A stretch of DNA of 58,013 nucleotides from RGIG8748 sp045545635 (GTDB taxonomy: Bacteria; Bacillota; Clostridia; UMGS1810), in assembly GCA_045545635.1 (NCBI GenBank), contig JAZQBI010000164.1:1-58013 (forward strand), read 5' to 3'. Under the pieces are notes generated by a model. The model was not told the DNA's origin. It searched no databases and worked only from the letters and a program-made list of their open reading frames with translations. Each line of letters starts with the position of its first letter. The stretch's first letter is position 1. A program made the position numbers and the translations under genes. Positions 7,760 to 15,699 of this stretch are shown piece by piece.

Positions 7760-9402
7760 CAGAGTATATCATTTATATCGGACTTCAGCACATCTGCTTT
7801 TGGCCCGTACACAGCCTGAATGCCGTTACCTTTTTTAATAAGTCCCAGTGCGCCCTCTTTTTTCCATTCCTGTTCTTCTGCAACCTTAGTTTCGTCCTTT
7901 ACAGTTACACGAAGTCTTGTCATACAAGCATCCACAATAGTTATATTTTCTCTGCCGCCGAGAAGAGCAATTATCCTTTCTGCCTGGGAGTCACCATTTG
8001 TTTTGGAGACGGTTTTCTCCTCTTCGGCAGAGTCGGTTGTGTAGTTACCCAGTCTGCCGGGAGTAGCATAGCCAAATTTTCCTATCATATAGTAGCTCAC
8101 AAGGTAGCCGACGGCAAAAAATACCACAACGCATATTACAAAGTTTATTATATCCCCCGTAAGACCTGCACGGATTGATATGGGAAGTCTTGTGGCAAAT
8201 TCCAGATTTCCAAAGGAATGAAGTCTGAGGTTTATTATGCCTGATGCCGCAAAAGCAAGTCCCTGAAGAATGGAATAGACTATATAGAGGGGAATTGCAC
8301 AGAACATAAACATAAATTCAATAGGCTCTGTGACACCTGTGAGGAATACAGCAAGAGCGGTAGATACAAACATTGATTTGTAGTTTTGGCGTTTGTTTTT
8401 ATCCACCCGTCGGTACATTGCATAGCCAACACCGAGCAAAAGTCCGCTGGAGCCAATCATCTGTCCCACCTTGAAACGGGCAGGGGTAACACTTGTAAGG
8501 AGGCTTTCGTATGCGGCAGTATCTCCCGTATTTTTGAAGTTAATAAGGTCAGATACCCACGCAAGCCACAGAGGATCCTGACCGAACACAACTGTTCCTG
8601 CACTTATTCCCGTCTGTACGGTGTAGGTTCCGCCAAAGGATGTGTAGTTCATGGGGATTGTAAGCATATGGTGGAGACCAAAGGGCAGGAGAAGCCTTTC
8701 CAGTGTGCCGTATATAAAGGGAGCCAGAATAGGGGATGTGTCCTGAGAGTTGGCAATCCATATACCGAAGCTGTTTATACCAAGCTGAACAAAGGGCCAT
8801 AAAACAGATAATACAAGGGCAACCACCGTTGACCAGAGTATAACCACGAGGGGTACAAATCGTTTTCCGTTGAAGAAAGAAAGTGCATCGGGGAGAGAAC
8901 GGAAATTGTAGTATTTGTTGTAGACAATACCTCCCACAAAGCCTGCAATGATGCCGACAAAAACTCCCATATTAAGTGCAGGTGAGCCGAGAACCGAGGT
9001 AAAGTAACCGTTTACCTCTATCTGCTGGCCAAACAGGGTTTTTACAGTGGCACCCTCGGTAGAGAGCATATCGGAAGTTACACCGAATATCGTGCCTGTT
9101 ATTTTGTTTATCAGTATAAAGGCAAGAAGTGCCGCAAAGGCACCGCCGGAGCGTTCCTTTGCCCATGAACCGCCTATGGCAACTGCAAAAAGCACATTGA
9201 GATTTCCTATGATTGCCCATCCGATGTCCTCGAATATAGCGGCAACCTTAAGGGCAATATCCCATGAGCCGGAAAGCATTGCAATGAGCTTACCGAGACT
9301 TATCATAATACCAGCGGCAGGCATAACGGCAATTACCACCATCAGCACCTTTCCCAGCTTTTGCAGAAAATCGAAGGTGTTGTTTTTTCGTAGCTTATTC
9401 AA
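7759..9402 (-). CDS. PTS transporter EIICB, glucose/maltose type
   Basis: 547 residues. Residues about 1-430 form the EIIC glucose-superfamily membrane domain (many helices; LGKVLMVVIAVMPAAGIMIS near the start, LLLPFGLHHMLTIP and GVTEPIEFMFMF in the substrate region). A linker leads to an EIIB domain at about 470-547 with the phosphorylated Cys493 in VDACMTRLRV. It imports and phosphorylates a glucoside, most likely maltose or glucose from context. EIIA, HPr and enzyme I are not in the window, so EIIA must come from elsewhere. Second gene of the operon, 15 bases after glgP; overlaps the EEP gene by one base. Confidence 0.9.
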   Translation of the reverse strand: MNKLRKNNTFDFLQKLGKVLMVVIAVMPAAGIMISLGKLIAMLSGSWDIALKVAAIFEDIGWAIIGNLNVLFAVAIGGSWAKERSGGAFAALLAFILINKITGTIFGVTSDMLSTEGATVKTLFGQQIEVNGYFTSVLGSPALNMGVFVGIIAGFVGGIVYNKYYNFRSLPDALSFFNGKRFVPLVVILWSTVVALVLSVLWPFVQLGINSFGIWIANSQDTSPILAPFIYGTLERLLLPFGLHHMLTIPMNYTSFGGTYTVQTGISAGTVVFGQDPLWLAWVSDLINFKNTGDTAAYESLLTSVTPARFKVGQMIGSSGLLLGVGYAMYRRVDKNKRQNYKSMFVSTALAVFLTGVTEPIEFMFMFCAIPLYIVYSILQGLAFAASGIINLRLHSFGNLEFATRLPISIRAGLTGDIINFVICVVVFFAVGYLVSYYMIGKFGYATPGRLGNYTTDSAEEEKTVSKTNGDSQAERIIALLGGRENITIVDACMTRLRVTVKDETKVAEEQEWKKEGALGLIKKGNGIQAVYGPKADVLKSDINDIL

Positions 9403-9417
9403 GTGAATTCACTCCTT

Positions 9418-11637
9418 TTATATTTTCCAAATATCTCTGTTGTAGTCGGAAATTGTTCTGTCAGACGAGAAGTAGCCTGCGTTGGCGGTGTTTATAAGCA
9501 TCTTTTTTGCCCAGTTTTTTGTGTCAGCATAGTCGGATAGTGCACGGTCACGGGTTTTAACATAATCGTCAAAGTCGGGAAAAGTCATAAACCAGTCTTT
9601 GTTTATAAGTTCGTTTTTAAGTCTTTCAAGACATTCGCAGTTGCCGACACCTGTCATAGGGGAGGAGGTTATAAAATCCACAGCTTCCTTAAGAACGGGA
9701 TTGGAATTGTAGACATCGTAGCTTCTGTAGTCAGCACTTCGGTATTTTTCTATAACCTCATCGGAGCTTTTTCCAAAGATGTATATGTTTTCGTCACCCA
9801 CAAGGGAATGAATTTCCACATTGGCACCGTCCTCTGTTCCCAGTGTCACGGCACCGTTTAACATAAACTTCATATTTCCTGTTCCGCTGGCTTCCTTGGA
9901 TGCAAGGGATATCTGCTCCGATATGTCGCAGGCGGGAATCATAACCTCAGCCAGAGATACATTATAGTTTTCAGGCATAACCACCTGAATGTGCTTATTT
10001 GCATCACCGTCATTTGATATCACGGTACCAAGGCACAGTATCAGGTGTATTATGTCCTTGGCAATGGTATATGCAGGAGATGCCTTTGCCCCGAATATGG
10101 CACATATGGGTTTTGGAGGTAGTATTCCCCGTTTTATATCAAGATATTTTGCAATGAGGTAGAGGGCATTTAACTGTTGTCTCTTGTATTCGTGAAGTCT
10201 TTTTACCTGCATGTCAAACACGGCATTTTCATTTATTGAGATTCCCTGTGCTTTTATAAGATGGTTTTTGAGCCGGATTTTGTTCTGATATTTGATTTTA
10301 CTAATGCCATCCAGTACATAGTCGTCATCCAGATAATCTTTCAGACGAATAAGCTCAGAATGATTTTCCTTAAATTTGGAACCTATTATTTCCTCTATAA
10401 ATGAGGCAAGATTGGGATTTGCCTTAAAGAGCCATCTTCCAAAGGATATTCCGTTGGTTTTGTTGTTGAATTTGTGAGGATATATGTTGTAAAAGTGATT
10501 AAGCTCAGAATTTTTGAGTATTTCCGTATGGAGCTTTGCAACACCGTTTACACTGAATCCCAGATGTATATCCATATGAGCCATATGGACGGTATCACTA
10601 TTGTCTATAATGTGCAGGGCAGGATTATCATATTTTCGTCGCACTTTGCTGTCAAGTATTTCTATAATTGGAACGATTTTCGGTGCCACCTTTTTGATGT
10701 ATGCAAGGGGCCATTTTTCCAGAGCTTCTGCAAGTATTGTATGATTGGTATAAGCCACGGTTTTTGATACTGTGCGTATGGCATCATCGGAGGAAAGTCC
10801 CTTTTCCGTAAGAAGGCGTATCAGCTCAGGTATAACCATAGAGGGGTGTGTGTCGTTAATCTGAACTACGGCATATTCATGGAGGTCGTACAGGGTTGAG
10901 CCTTTTTTGAGTGCCTCCTCCACTATTTTCTGTGCTGCGCAGGATGACAGAAAGTACTCCTGATAAACCCTCAGGATTCTTCCGTTTTCGTCGCTGTCAT
11001 CAGGATAGAGGAAGAGAGTAAGACACTTTGGTATGTCGGTTTTGTCAAATTGTATTCCTTCTCTTATACAACCTTCGTCTGTACTGTCGGGGTCAAAAAG
11101 GCAAAGAGAATTGACACTTTCACCCCTGCCTGCCACATCAATTGTGTACATTCTTGTGTTAAGGGTAAATGAGCCGAATTCAACAGGATATACCTTGGAG
11201 GTCTTTTTTATAAAGGGATTTTCGCAAATCCAGGGGTTGGGCTCTTCCTTCTGACGGTTGTCCCTGAATACCTGACGGAAAAGCCCCATATGATAGTTAA
11301 TTCCTATTCCCTCGGCATTGAGACCAAGATTTGCCATAGAATCCAGAAAGCATGCGGCAAGCCGTCCCAGACCGCCGTTGCCAAGGGATGGCTCCGATTC
11401 TGCCAATTCAAGCTCTGCAAGGGATGTACCTATGGAATTTAGTTCTCTTTCCGTTTCGTCATACATACCAAGGTTTATCAGGGTATCTGTAAACATTCTT
11501 CCCATAAGGAATTCTGCAGAAATATAGTAAAGCTTTTTCTTGCTTTCTTTTTTGATGAGCTTTCTTTGGGCAAGCTCGTTTTCCAGCTTCTTAAGTATTC
11601 TGTCAAATATCTCTTTTTTACTTTTTTGGTTTTGCAT
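9418..11637 (-). CDS. glgP: glycogen/maltodextrin phosphorylase
   Basis: 739 residues from the ATG at 11637, supported by AAGGAAG upstream; the frame extends to 11811 but that part is not phosphorylase-like and lacks a ribosome binding site. Motifs: SLGNGGLGRLAACF, INDTHPSMVIPEL, QVKRLHEYKRQQLNAL, and the pyridoxal phosphate site EASGTGNMKFML. The enzyme releases glucose-1-phosphate from alpha-1,4-glucans using phosphate. It is shorter than typical family members of 800 or more residues; the shortening appears to lie in the N-terminal half, where the region after MGLFRQVF is compressed. First gene of the operon with PTS IICB, EEP enzyme and malQ. Confidence 0.94.
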   Translation of the reverse strand: MQNQKSKKEIFDRILKKLENELAQRKLIKKESKKKLYYISAEFLMGRMFTDTLINLGMYDETERELNSIGTSLAELELAESEPSLGNGGLGRLAACFLDSMANLGLNAEGIGINYHMGLFRQVFRDNRQKEEPNPWICENPFIKKTSKVYPVEFGSFTLNTRMYTIDVAGRGESVNSLCLFDPDSTDEGCIREGIQFDKTDIPKCLTLFLYPDDSDENGRILRVYQEYFLSSCAAQKIVEEALKKGSTLYDLHEYAVVQINDTHPSMVIPELIRLLTEKGLSSDDAIRTVSKTVAYTNHTILAEALEKWPLAYIKKVAPKIVPIIEILDSKVRRKYDNPALHIIDNSDTVHMAHMDIHLGFSVNGVAKLHTEILKNSELNHFYNIYPHKFNNKTNGISFGRWLFKANPNLASFIEEIIGSKFKENHSELIRLKDYLDDDYVLDGISKIKYQNKIRLKNHLIKAQGISINENAVFDMQVKRLHEYKRQQLNALYLIAKYLDIKRGILPPKPICAIFGAKASPAYTIAKDIIHLILCLGTVISNDGDANKHIQVVMPENYNVSLAEVMIPACDISEQISLASKEASGTGNMKFMLNGAVTLGTEDGANVEIHSLVGDENIYIFGKSSDEVIEKYRSADYRSYDVYNSNPVLKEAVDFITSSPMTGVGNCECLERLKNELINKDWFMTFPDFDDYVKTRDRALSDYADTKNWAKKMLINTANAGYFSSDRTISDYNRDIWKI

Positions 11638-11696
11638 ATGCTCATCTTCCTTTTTGCAGTTTTGATTTAGTATTAGCTGCACTTGGGTGATTATAC

Positions 11697-11737
11697 ATAA
11701 AAAATGAGCCTTTGGATTATTTTTCCAAAGACTCATT
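11697..11737 (-). terminator. terminator of the ABC exporter operon
   Basis: Read on the minus strand, the stem AATGAGTCTTTGGA/TCCAAAGGCTCATT is followed by TTTTTTA. It lies four bases after the permease stop and upstream of glgP, so it isolates the alpha-glucan operon from the ABC genes. Confidence 0.85.
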
Positions 11738-11740
11738 GGT

Positions 11741-13672
11741 TTAGTTTGCTTTTTTGCGAAGCTCTTTAAAAACTTTCGGCATATCCTCTTCACTGTAATT
11801 GCAGGATACATGGAAGATGTGACCGTTTTTCATTTTGTAGCTTAGCTCTGCTATGGTTATGTTTTCATAGTTTTCGTATCGGTTGTCTATAACCATACTG
11901 TTATAAAGCTCGTACAGTTTTGTAATGGTTTCGGCATCGGTAACGGTAACAGTTGCACTTTGTACCGACTTTTCGCTATGGAACATAACCTCCACACTTA
12001 ATATATCTTCTGCCGATGGGTACATATTTTCTCCGAAAATTTCACGAAGAACCTTGTTTGTGTGTACTGTTTTGTCGGAAAGGTAAATCTCTTCGTTGAT
12101 AGTAATCTTATCCCCAGTGTCATTTTTCTGATGCCACTCAATATTTATTGCAGAAGAAGTTCTTGGTGCAAAAAATTCCTCGTAGGGCATACTGATCATA
12201 TCTTTTTTTACTGCATCTATTATCTTTTTCATATTGCCGCTGTCAGGATAGAATATGTCGGGATTTGATTTTCTTCTGTCGTGGAAGGATGCGGAAATAT
12301 ATTCATTATTGGTGTTGTAGAGAAGACAGAAGGCTGTGCGGCGGAAACCGTCGGTTTCCACTATTTTACGCATTGTGTCAGCATCCTTTTCATTATCAAA
12401 GGGGTAACTTCTCACAAGATAAGAGCCGTTTTTCAAAAGGTATTTTATTTCCACGGTATACGGAGCATTTCCATATGTTTTCTTTTTGGAAATAAGCTCC
12501 GAATGGACTTTTGTTGCAATAAAGAAGTCCTCTTCCTTTGTAAAAGTGAATAAGTTATTCATATTACGGTAGTAATAATTCTGATTGTATTTTCCGTTCG
12601 GAATAGTTACGGTAATACTTTTGATGTTCTCGGCTTTGGGAATACGCTTTTCGTAACCTGTCACATCAAATTTGACGCCTGCAATAAACAGAACCGCACC
12701 CAAAATATATATTCCTATTGCACGGGATGCCCCCTTAAAGTCTATAGATTTTTTTGCTATCATATAGGATATGCCGCATCCCAGAATTCCCAGAGGAATG
12801 ATGGTAAATATGTTTTTGATATCCATAAATTCACGGAAGTATTCATAGCTTACACCGCTGGCAAGGACTGCTATAATTGCAATAAATACGGGTTTAAGCC
12901 ATTTGAATGCTATAACCTCACCGTGGGATTCAAGCTTGCGGATTCTGTATAGGAAATATGCCGCTGTAAGGAGTATGACAGATGCCACAGGGTAGTTCCA
13001 AAGCATTTCACCTTTTTCAAGACCGTAGGGCCCTATATAGATGTTACTCATTATAATGTTATCCATGTCAAGCTGTGAGTAGCCGTATATTTCGTGGGAA
13101 AACACCAAATCAAACAGACCGTAGAAAAACAGCGGCAGGAGAGAAAAGCCAACGGTAAAAATCAGAGTTGCTATACTGCTGCCCGATACCATAGCGGTAA
13201 ATGTTGCCAAAGAAAACATTATACAGGTGTATATAAGTCCCACACCCATCCAGACAAAAGCATCAATGGGGTAGAATGAGCCTGCACACATGGGACTTAC
13301 GGACATAAGTACAAAAATAAGGGTGTTTATTACAAGCGGTACTACCATAAGAACACTGCTTGCTACAAGCTTTGTAACAAAGATTTCCGTTCTCGTAACA
13401 GGGTAGGAGTGAATTGTAGATACCGGTGCCGAGGAGTTAAGATAGGAAAAAAGTGTAACCGAAGTACCAACACCAAAAATCAAAGGAATAAGAAAGGCAA
13501 TCTCCCAGTTTGGCTGACCGCCAAAGCCTGAGCCGTGATTTACGCAGGTGTCGTATACGGGCATTACACAAACCAGCAGAAGCATAATTGTTTCAAGCAC
13601 GCCAATCCACCAGAAGCGTTTTATGTCGGATTTGAAGATGGCTTTATTAAATAATGATGTTTTCGAAGTCAT
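11741..13672 (-). CDS. ABC-2 type transporter permease with large C-terminal domain
   Basis: 643 residues. The first about 330 contain eight or more predicted membrane helices typical of ABC-2 permeases, with the cytosolic motif SAPVSTIHSYPVTRTEIFVTK after the second helix. Residues about 345-643 are soluble and rich in beta strands (SITVTIPNGKYNQNYYY...), probably extracytoplasmic. It overlaps the upstream ATPase gene by 26 bases and forms an exporter with it; the cargo is unknown. A YtrA-type repressor in the same operon suggests induction by cell-envelope stress or a peptide antibiotic, an inference from the B. subtilis ytr system. Confidence 0.85.
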   Translation of the reverse strand: MTSKTSLFNKAIFKSDIKRFWWIGVLETIMLLLVCVMPVYDTCVNHGSGFGGQPNWEIAFLIPLIFGVGTSVTLFSYLNSSAPVSTIHSYPVTRTEIFVTKLVASSVLMVVPLVINTLIFVLMSVSPMCAGSFYPIDAFVWMGVGLIYTCIMFSLATFTAMVSGSSIATLIFTVGFSLLPLFFYGLFDLVFSHEIYGYSQLDMDNIIMSNIYIGPYGLEKGEMLWNYPVASVILLTAAYFLYRIRKLESHGEVIAFKWLKPVFIAIIAVLASGVSYEYFREFMDIKNIFTIIPLGILGCGISYMIAKKSIDFKGASRAIGIYILGAVLFIAGVKFDVTGYEKRIPKAENIKSITVTIPNGKYNQNYYYRNMNNLFTFTKEEDFFIATKVHSELISKKKTYGNAPYTVEIKYLLKNGSYLVRSYPFDNEKDADTMRKIVETDGFRRTAFCLLYNTNNEYISASFHDRRKSNPDIFYPDSGNMKKIIDAVKKDMISMPYEEFFAPRTSSAINIEWHQKNDTGDKITINEEIYLSDKTVHTNKVLREIFGENMYPSAEDILSVEVMFHSEKSVQSATVTVTDAETITKLYELYNSMVIDNRYENYENITIAELSYKMKNGHIFHVSCNYSEEDMPKVFKELRKKAN

Positions 13673-14546
13673 ATCCCATACCTCCTAACTCATATATGAA
13701 TACTTCCTCCAGTGTGAGAGGAATTGCATCGGACAAAATCGGATTGTAGCGGGAAAGCGTCTCGTTTATTTTTCCGATATCACCCTTGGTAATCAGCATG
13801 TGAACTCTGCCCGAGGTCTGTTTGTGAAGTATTTCAATTTCGTTTGTAATTTCCTCAGGAAAGTCTCCGTCAAATGCAAGCTGGAGCTTGTGTATGTTTC
13901 CTTTCAGGTCATCAAGAGATTTCTCCAGTACAATCTTTCCACGGTGCATAATGCCAACATGGTCGCACACATCCTCAAGCTCTCTTAAGTTGTGACTTGA
14001 TATGAGGACAGTTGTCTCGTATTCTGCCACATCCTGCATTATCACACGCCACACATTTCGACGCATCACAGGGTCCAGTCCGTCCACGGGCTCATCCAGT
14101 ATCATAAGGTCAGGACAGGTGCATATGCCAAGCCAGAATGCAACCTGCTTCTGCATACCCTTGGAGAGTCTGCGGATTTTTCGCTTTGTATCTATTTTAA
14201 ATATGGATTTCAGATTTTCAAATCGCTCGTCGCTCCATGTAGGGTAGATGTCCTTGTAGAATTTTGCTCCGTCCTCAATGCTGTATGAGGGGAAAAAGTA
14301 CAGATCGTCTCCTATATATATGGTCTTTGATTTTACAGCGGGATTTTCAAACACCTTTTCACCGGATATATACACTTCTCCCACGTCCGGAGTATATACT
14401 CCCGACAGATGCTTTATGAGAGTTGTCTTTCCGGCACCGTTTGGACCGACTAAACCGTAAACAGAGCCTTTTTCCACACTGAGATTTATGGAGTCAAGTG
14501 CCCTGAAACCGTCAAAGGTTTTGGTGAGGTCTTTAACTTTAATCAT
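13647..14546 (-). CDS. ABC transporter ATP-binding protein
   Basis: 299 residues. Walker A GPNGAGKTTLIKHLSG near residue 35, the ABC signature RRLSKGMQKQ near 128, Walker B LMILDEPVDGLDP near 150 and the switch His in LISSHNL are all intact. The C-terminal 80 residues match the regulatory tail common in ABC-2 ATPases. It overlaps the GntR gene by four bases (ATGA) and the permease by 26, so the three are translationally coupled. It energises the permease downstream. Confidence 0.93.
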   Translation of the reverse strand: MIKVKDLTKTFDGFRALDSINLSVEKGSVYGLVGPNGAGKTTLIKHLSGVYTPDVGEVYISGEKVFENPAVKSKTIYIGDDLYFFPSYSIEDGAKFYKDIYPTWSDERFENLKSIFKIDTKRKIRRLSKGMQKQVAFWLGICTCPDLMILDEPVDGLDPVMRRNVWRVIMQDVAEYETTVLISSHNLRELEDVCDHVGIMHRGKIVLEKSLDDLKGNIHKLQLAFDGDFPEEITNEIEILHKQTSGRVHMLITKGDIGKINETLSRYNPILSDAIPLTLEEVFIYELGGMGYDFENIII

Positions 14547-14917
14547 TTCTTTTCCTCCTTATATATTTTTTCTGCGATAGAAGCAAGCTCGCTATAGCTG
14601 ATTCCCAAAAACATAAGCTCCTTTACCGTATGGCAGAAAGAATCCATAAGTGAATCCACATCTGCACTTCCGGCAGTAACTCTCCTTGGACTTACAAAGC
14701 TTCCTTTAGCTTTTTGCGAATAGATATAACCCTCGTTTTCAAGCTCCTTGTAAGCTTTCTGAATAGTGTTGGGATTAATAGCAAGCTCCGAGGCAAGCTC
14801 CCTTACCGATGGCAGGCTGTCGTGTTCTGTCAGTATTCCTGCGATAATAAGCTCTTTAAGCTTAACTTTTATCTGCTCGTATAGAGGGCGTCTGTCCCCA
14901 AAATCCAATTGTATCAC
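14543..14917 (-). CDS. GntR-family transcriptional regulator, YtrA subfamily
   Basis: 124 residues. A winged helix-turn-helix occupies about residues 8-75 (RPLYEQIKVKLKELIIAG, LPSVRELASELAINPNTIQK), followed by a short tail of about 50 residues typical of the YtrA subfamily and too short for a large effector domain. The start is GTG 14917, spaced correctly after GGAGGTG; an in-frame upstream codon at 14938 has no ribosome binding site. First gene of the exporter operon; the inverted repeat overlapping its promoter at 14939-14961 is the probable autoregulatory operator. Confidence 0.9.
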   Translation of the reverse strand: MIQLDFGDRRPLYEQIKVKLKELIIAGILTEHDSLPSVRELASELAINPNTIQKAYKELENEGYIYSQKAKGSFVSPRRVTAGSADVDSLMDSFCHTVKELMFLGISYSELASIAEKIYKEEKK

Positions 14918-14938
14918 AAAATCACCTCCATGTACCAA

Positions 14939-14981
14939 CTGTATTAATACAAATAATACAGTATAAAATGCAATTTGTCAA
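14939..14981 (-). promoter_or_regulatory. promoter and operator of the GntR-ABC operon
   Basis: On the minus strand, TTGACA (14981-14976), a 17-base spacer and TATTAT (14958-14953) form a near-consensus promoter. A perfect inverted repeat, CTGTATTA at 14939-14946 and TAATACAG at 14954-14961 with a 7-base spacer, covers the -10 and start region, as expected for repression. Confidence 0.8.
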
Positions 14982-15020
14982 TATCTTTTTTTAAAAATTT
15001 TTGTTGTTGTCAAAATGCTC

Positions 15021-15055
15021 TTGAAATCCTACTAATTCTATGGTATTATTAGGAT
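15021..15055 (+). promoter_or_regulatory. promoter and probable operator of the Rrf2 gene
   Basis: TTGAAA (15021-15026), 17 bases, then TATTAT (15044-15049) with TGG before it. An inverted repeat ATCCTACTAAT (15026-15036) and ATTATTAGGAT (15045-15055), matching at 10 of 11 positions with an 8-base gap, spans the core promoter. Confidence 0.7.
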
Positions 15056-15081
15056 ATAAAATATAAATGGAGGAATTACCA

Positions 15082-15519
15082 ATGAAAATATCCACAAAAG
15101 GCCGTTATGCACTGCGTTTTATGATAGACCTTGCAGAAAACGGCGGAGACAAATTTATTTCCTTAAACGATGTTTCTGAGCGTCAGGGCATATCAAAAAA
15201 ATATCTTGAGCAGATTGTACCCTCTCTCAACAGTGCCGGATATCTTGTAACAGGCAGAGGCTTTCAGGGAGGCTACAAGCTTGCCAATCGTCCTTCCTAT
15301 TACAGTGTTGCAGATATTCTCAAGGTTACAGAGGGAAGCCTTGCACCGGTGAGCTGTCTTGAAACAAATGAAAACGAATGCGAAAGAGCAAGGGGCTGTG
15401 ACACTCTTTACATATGGGAGGGACTTATGGAGGTAATAGAGAATTACCTTGACAAAATAAGCATTCAGGATATTATTAACCGCAAAAGCCGAAAAAAAGA
15501 TGATTATGTACTTCTGTAA
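15082..15519 (+). CDS. Rrf2-family transcriptional regulator, IscR-like
   Basis: 145 residues from ATG 15082 (GGAGG upstream). Winged helix at about 1-80: MKISTKGRYALRFMIDLAEN, the recognition region GISKKYLEQIVPSL and GRGFQGGYKL. Three cysteines at 92, 100 and 106 resemble the [2Fe-2S]-binding trio of IscR (92, 98, 104) with a slightly wider first gap, so iron-sulfur or thiol sensing is likely. CymR-type cysteine-metabolism regulators are the alternative. No isc, suf or cysteine genes are adjacent; the gene is flanked by its own promoter and another operon. The inverted repeat over its promoter suggests autoregulation. Confidence 0.9.
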   Translation: MKISTKGRYALRFMIDLAENGGDKFISLNDVSERQGISKKYLEQIVPSLNSAGYLVTGRGFQGGYKLANRPSYYSVADILKVTEGSLAPVSCLETNENECERARGCDTLYIWEGLMEVIENYLDKISIQDIINRKSRKKDDYVLL

Positions 15520-15612
15520 TTTTTATACATATTATGTAGTAATCCGCAACTGAAAAATACAGCATAAAAAATTTTTATGCAATAATTTTTGTGCATATTT
15601 ACAACAAATTGA

Positions 15613-15641
15613 TTGACTTTGCAAAAAATATGTGGTAGAAT
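15613..15641 (+). promoter_or_regulatory. promoter of the sugar ABC importer operon
   Basis: TTGACT (15613-15618), 17 bases, TAGAAT (15636-15641) with TGG immediately before the -10. It lies about 60 bases before the GTG start of the ATPase gene. Confidence 0.75.
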
Positions 15642-15699
15642 TGTACACATGGAAAACTGCTCAGTTTTGTGGGCAAAAAGCAGTAAAGGAGGAAGGAAA

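Noticed and set aside
11638..11811. 58-residue N-terminal extension of the glycogen phosphorylase
   Set aside because: It runs back through the terminator of the ABC operon and into the permease gene; no phosphorylase similarity and no ribosome binding site.
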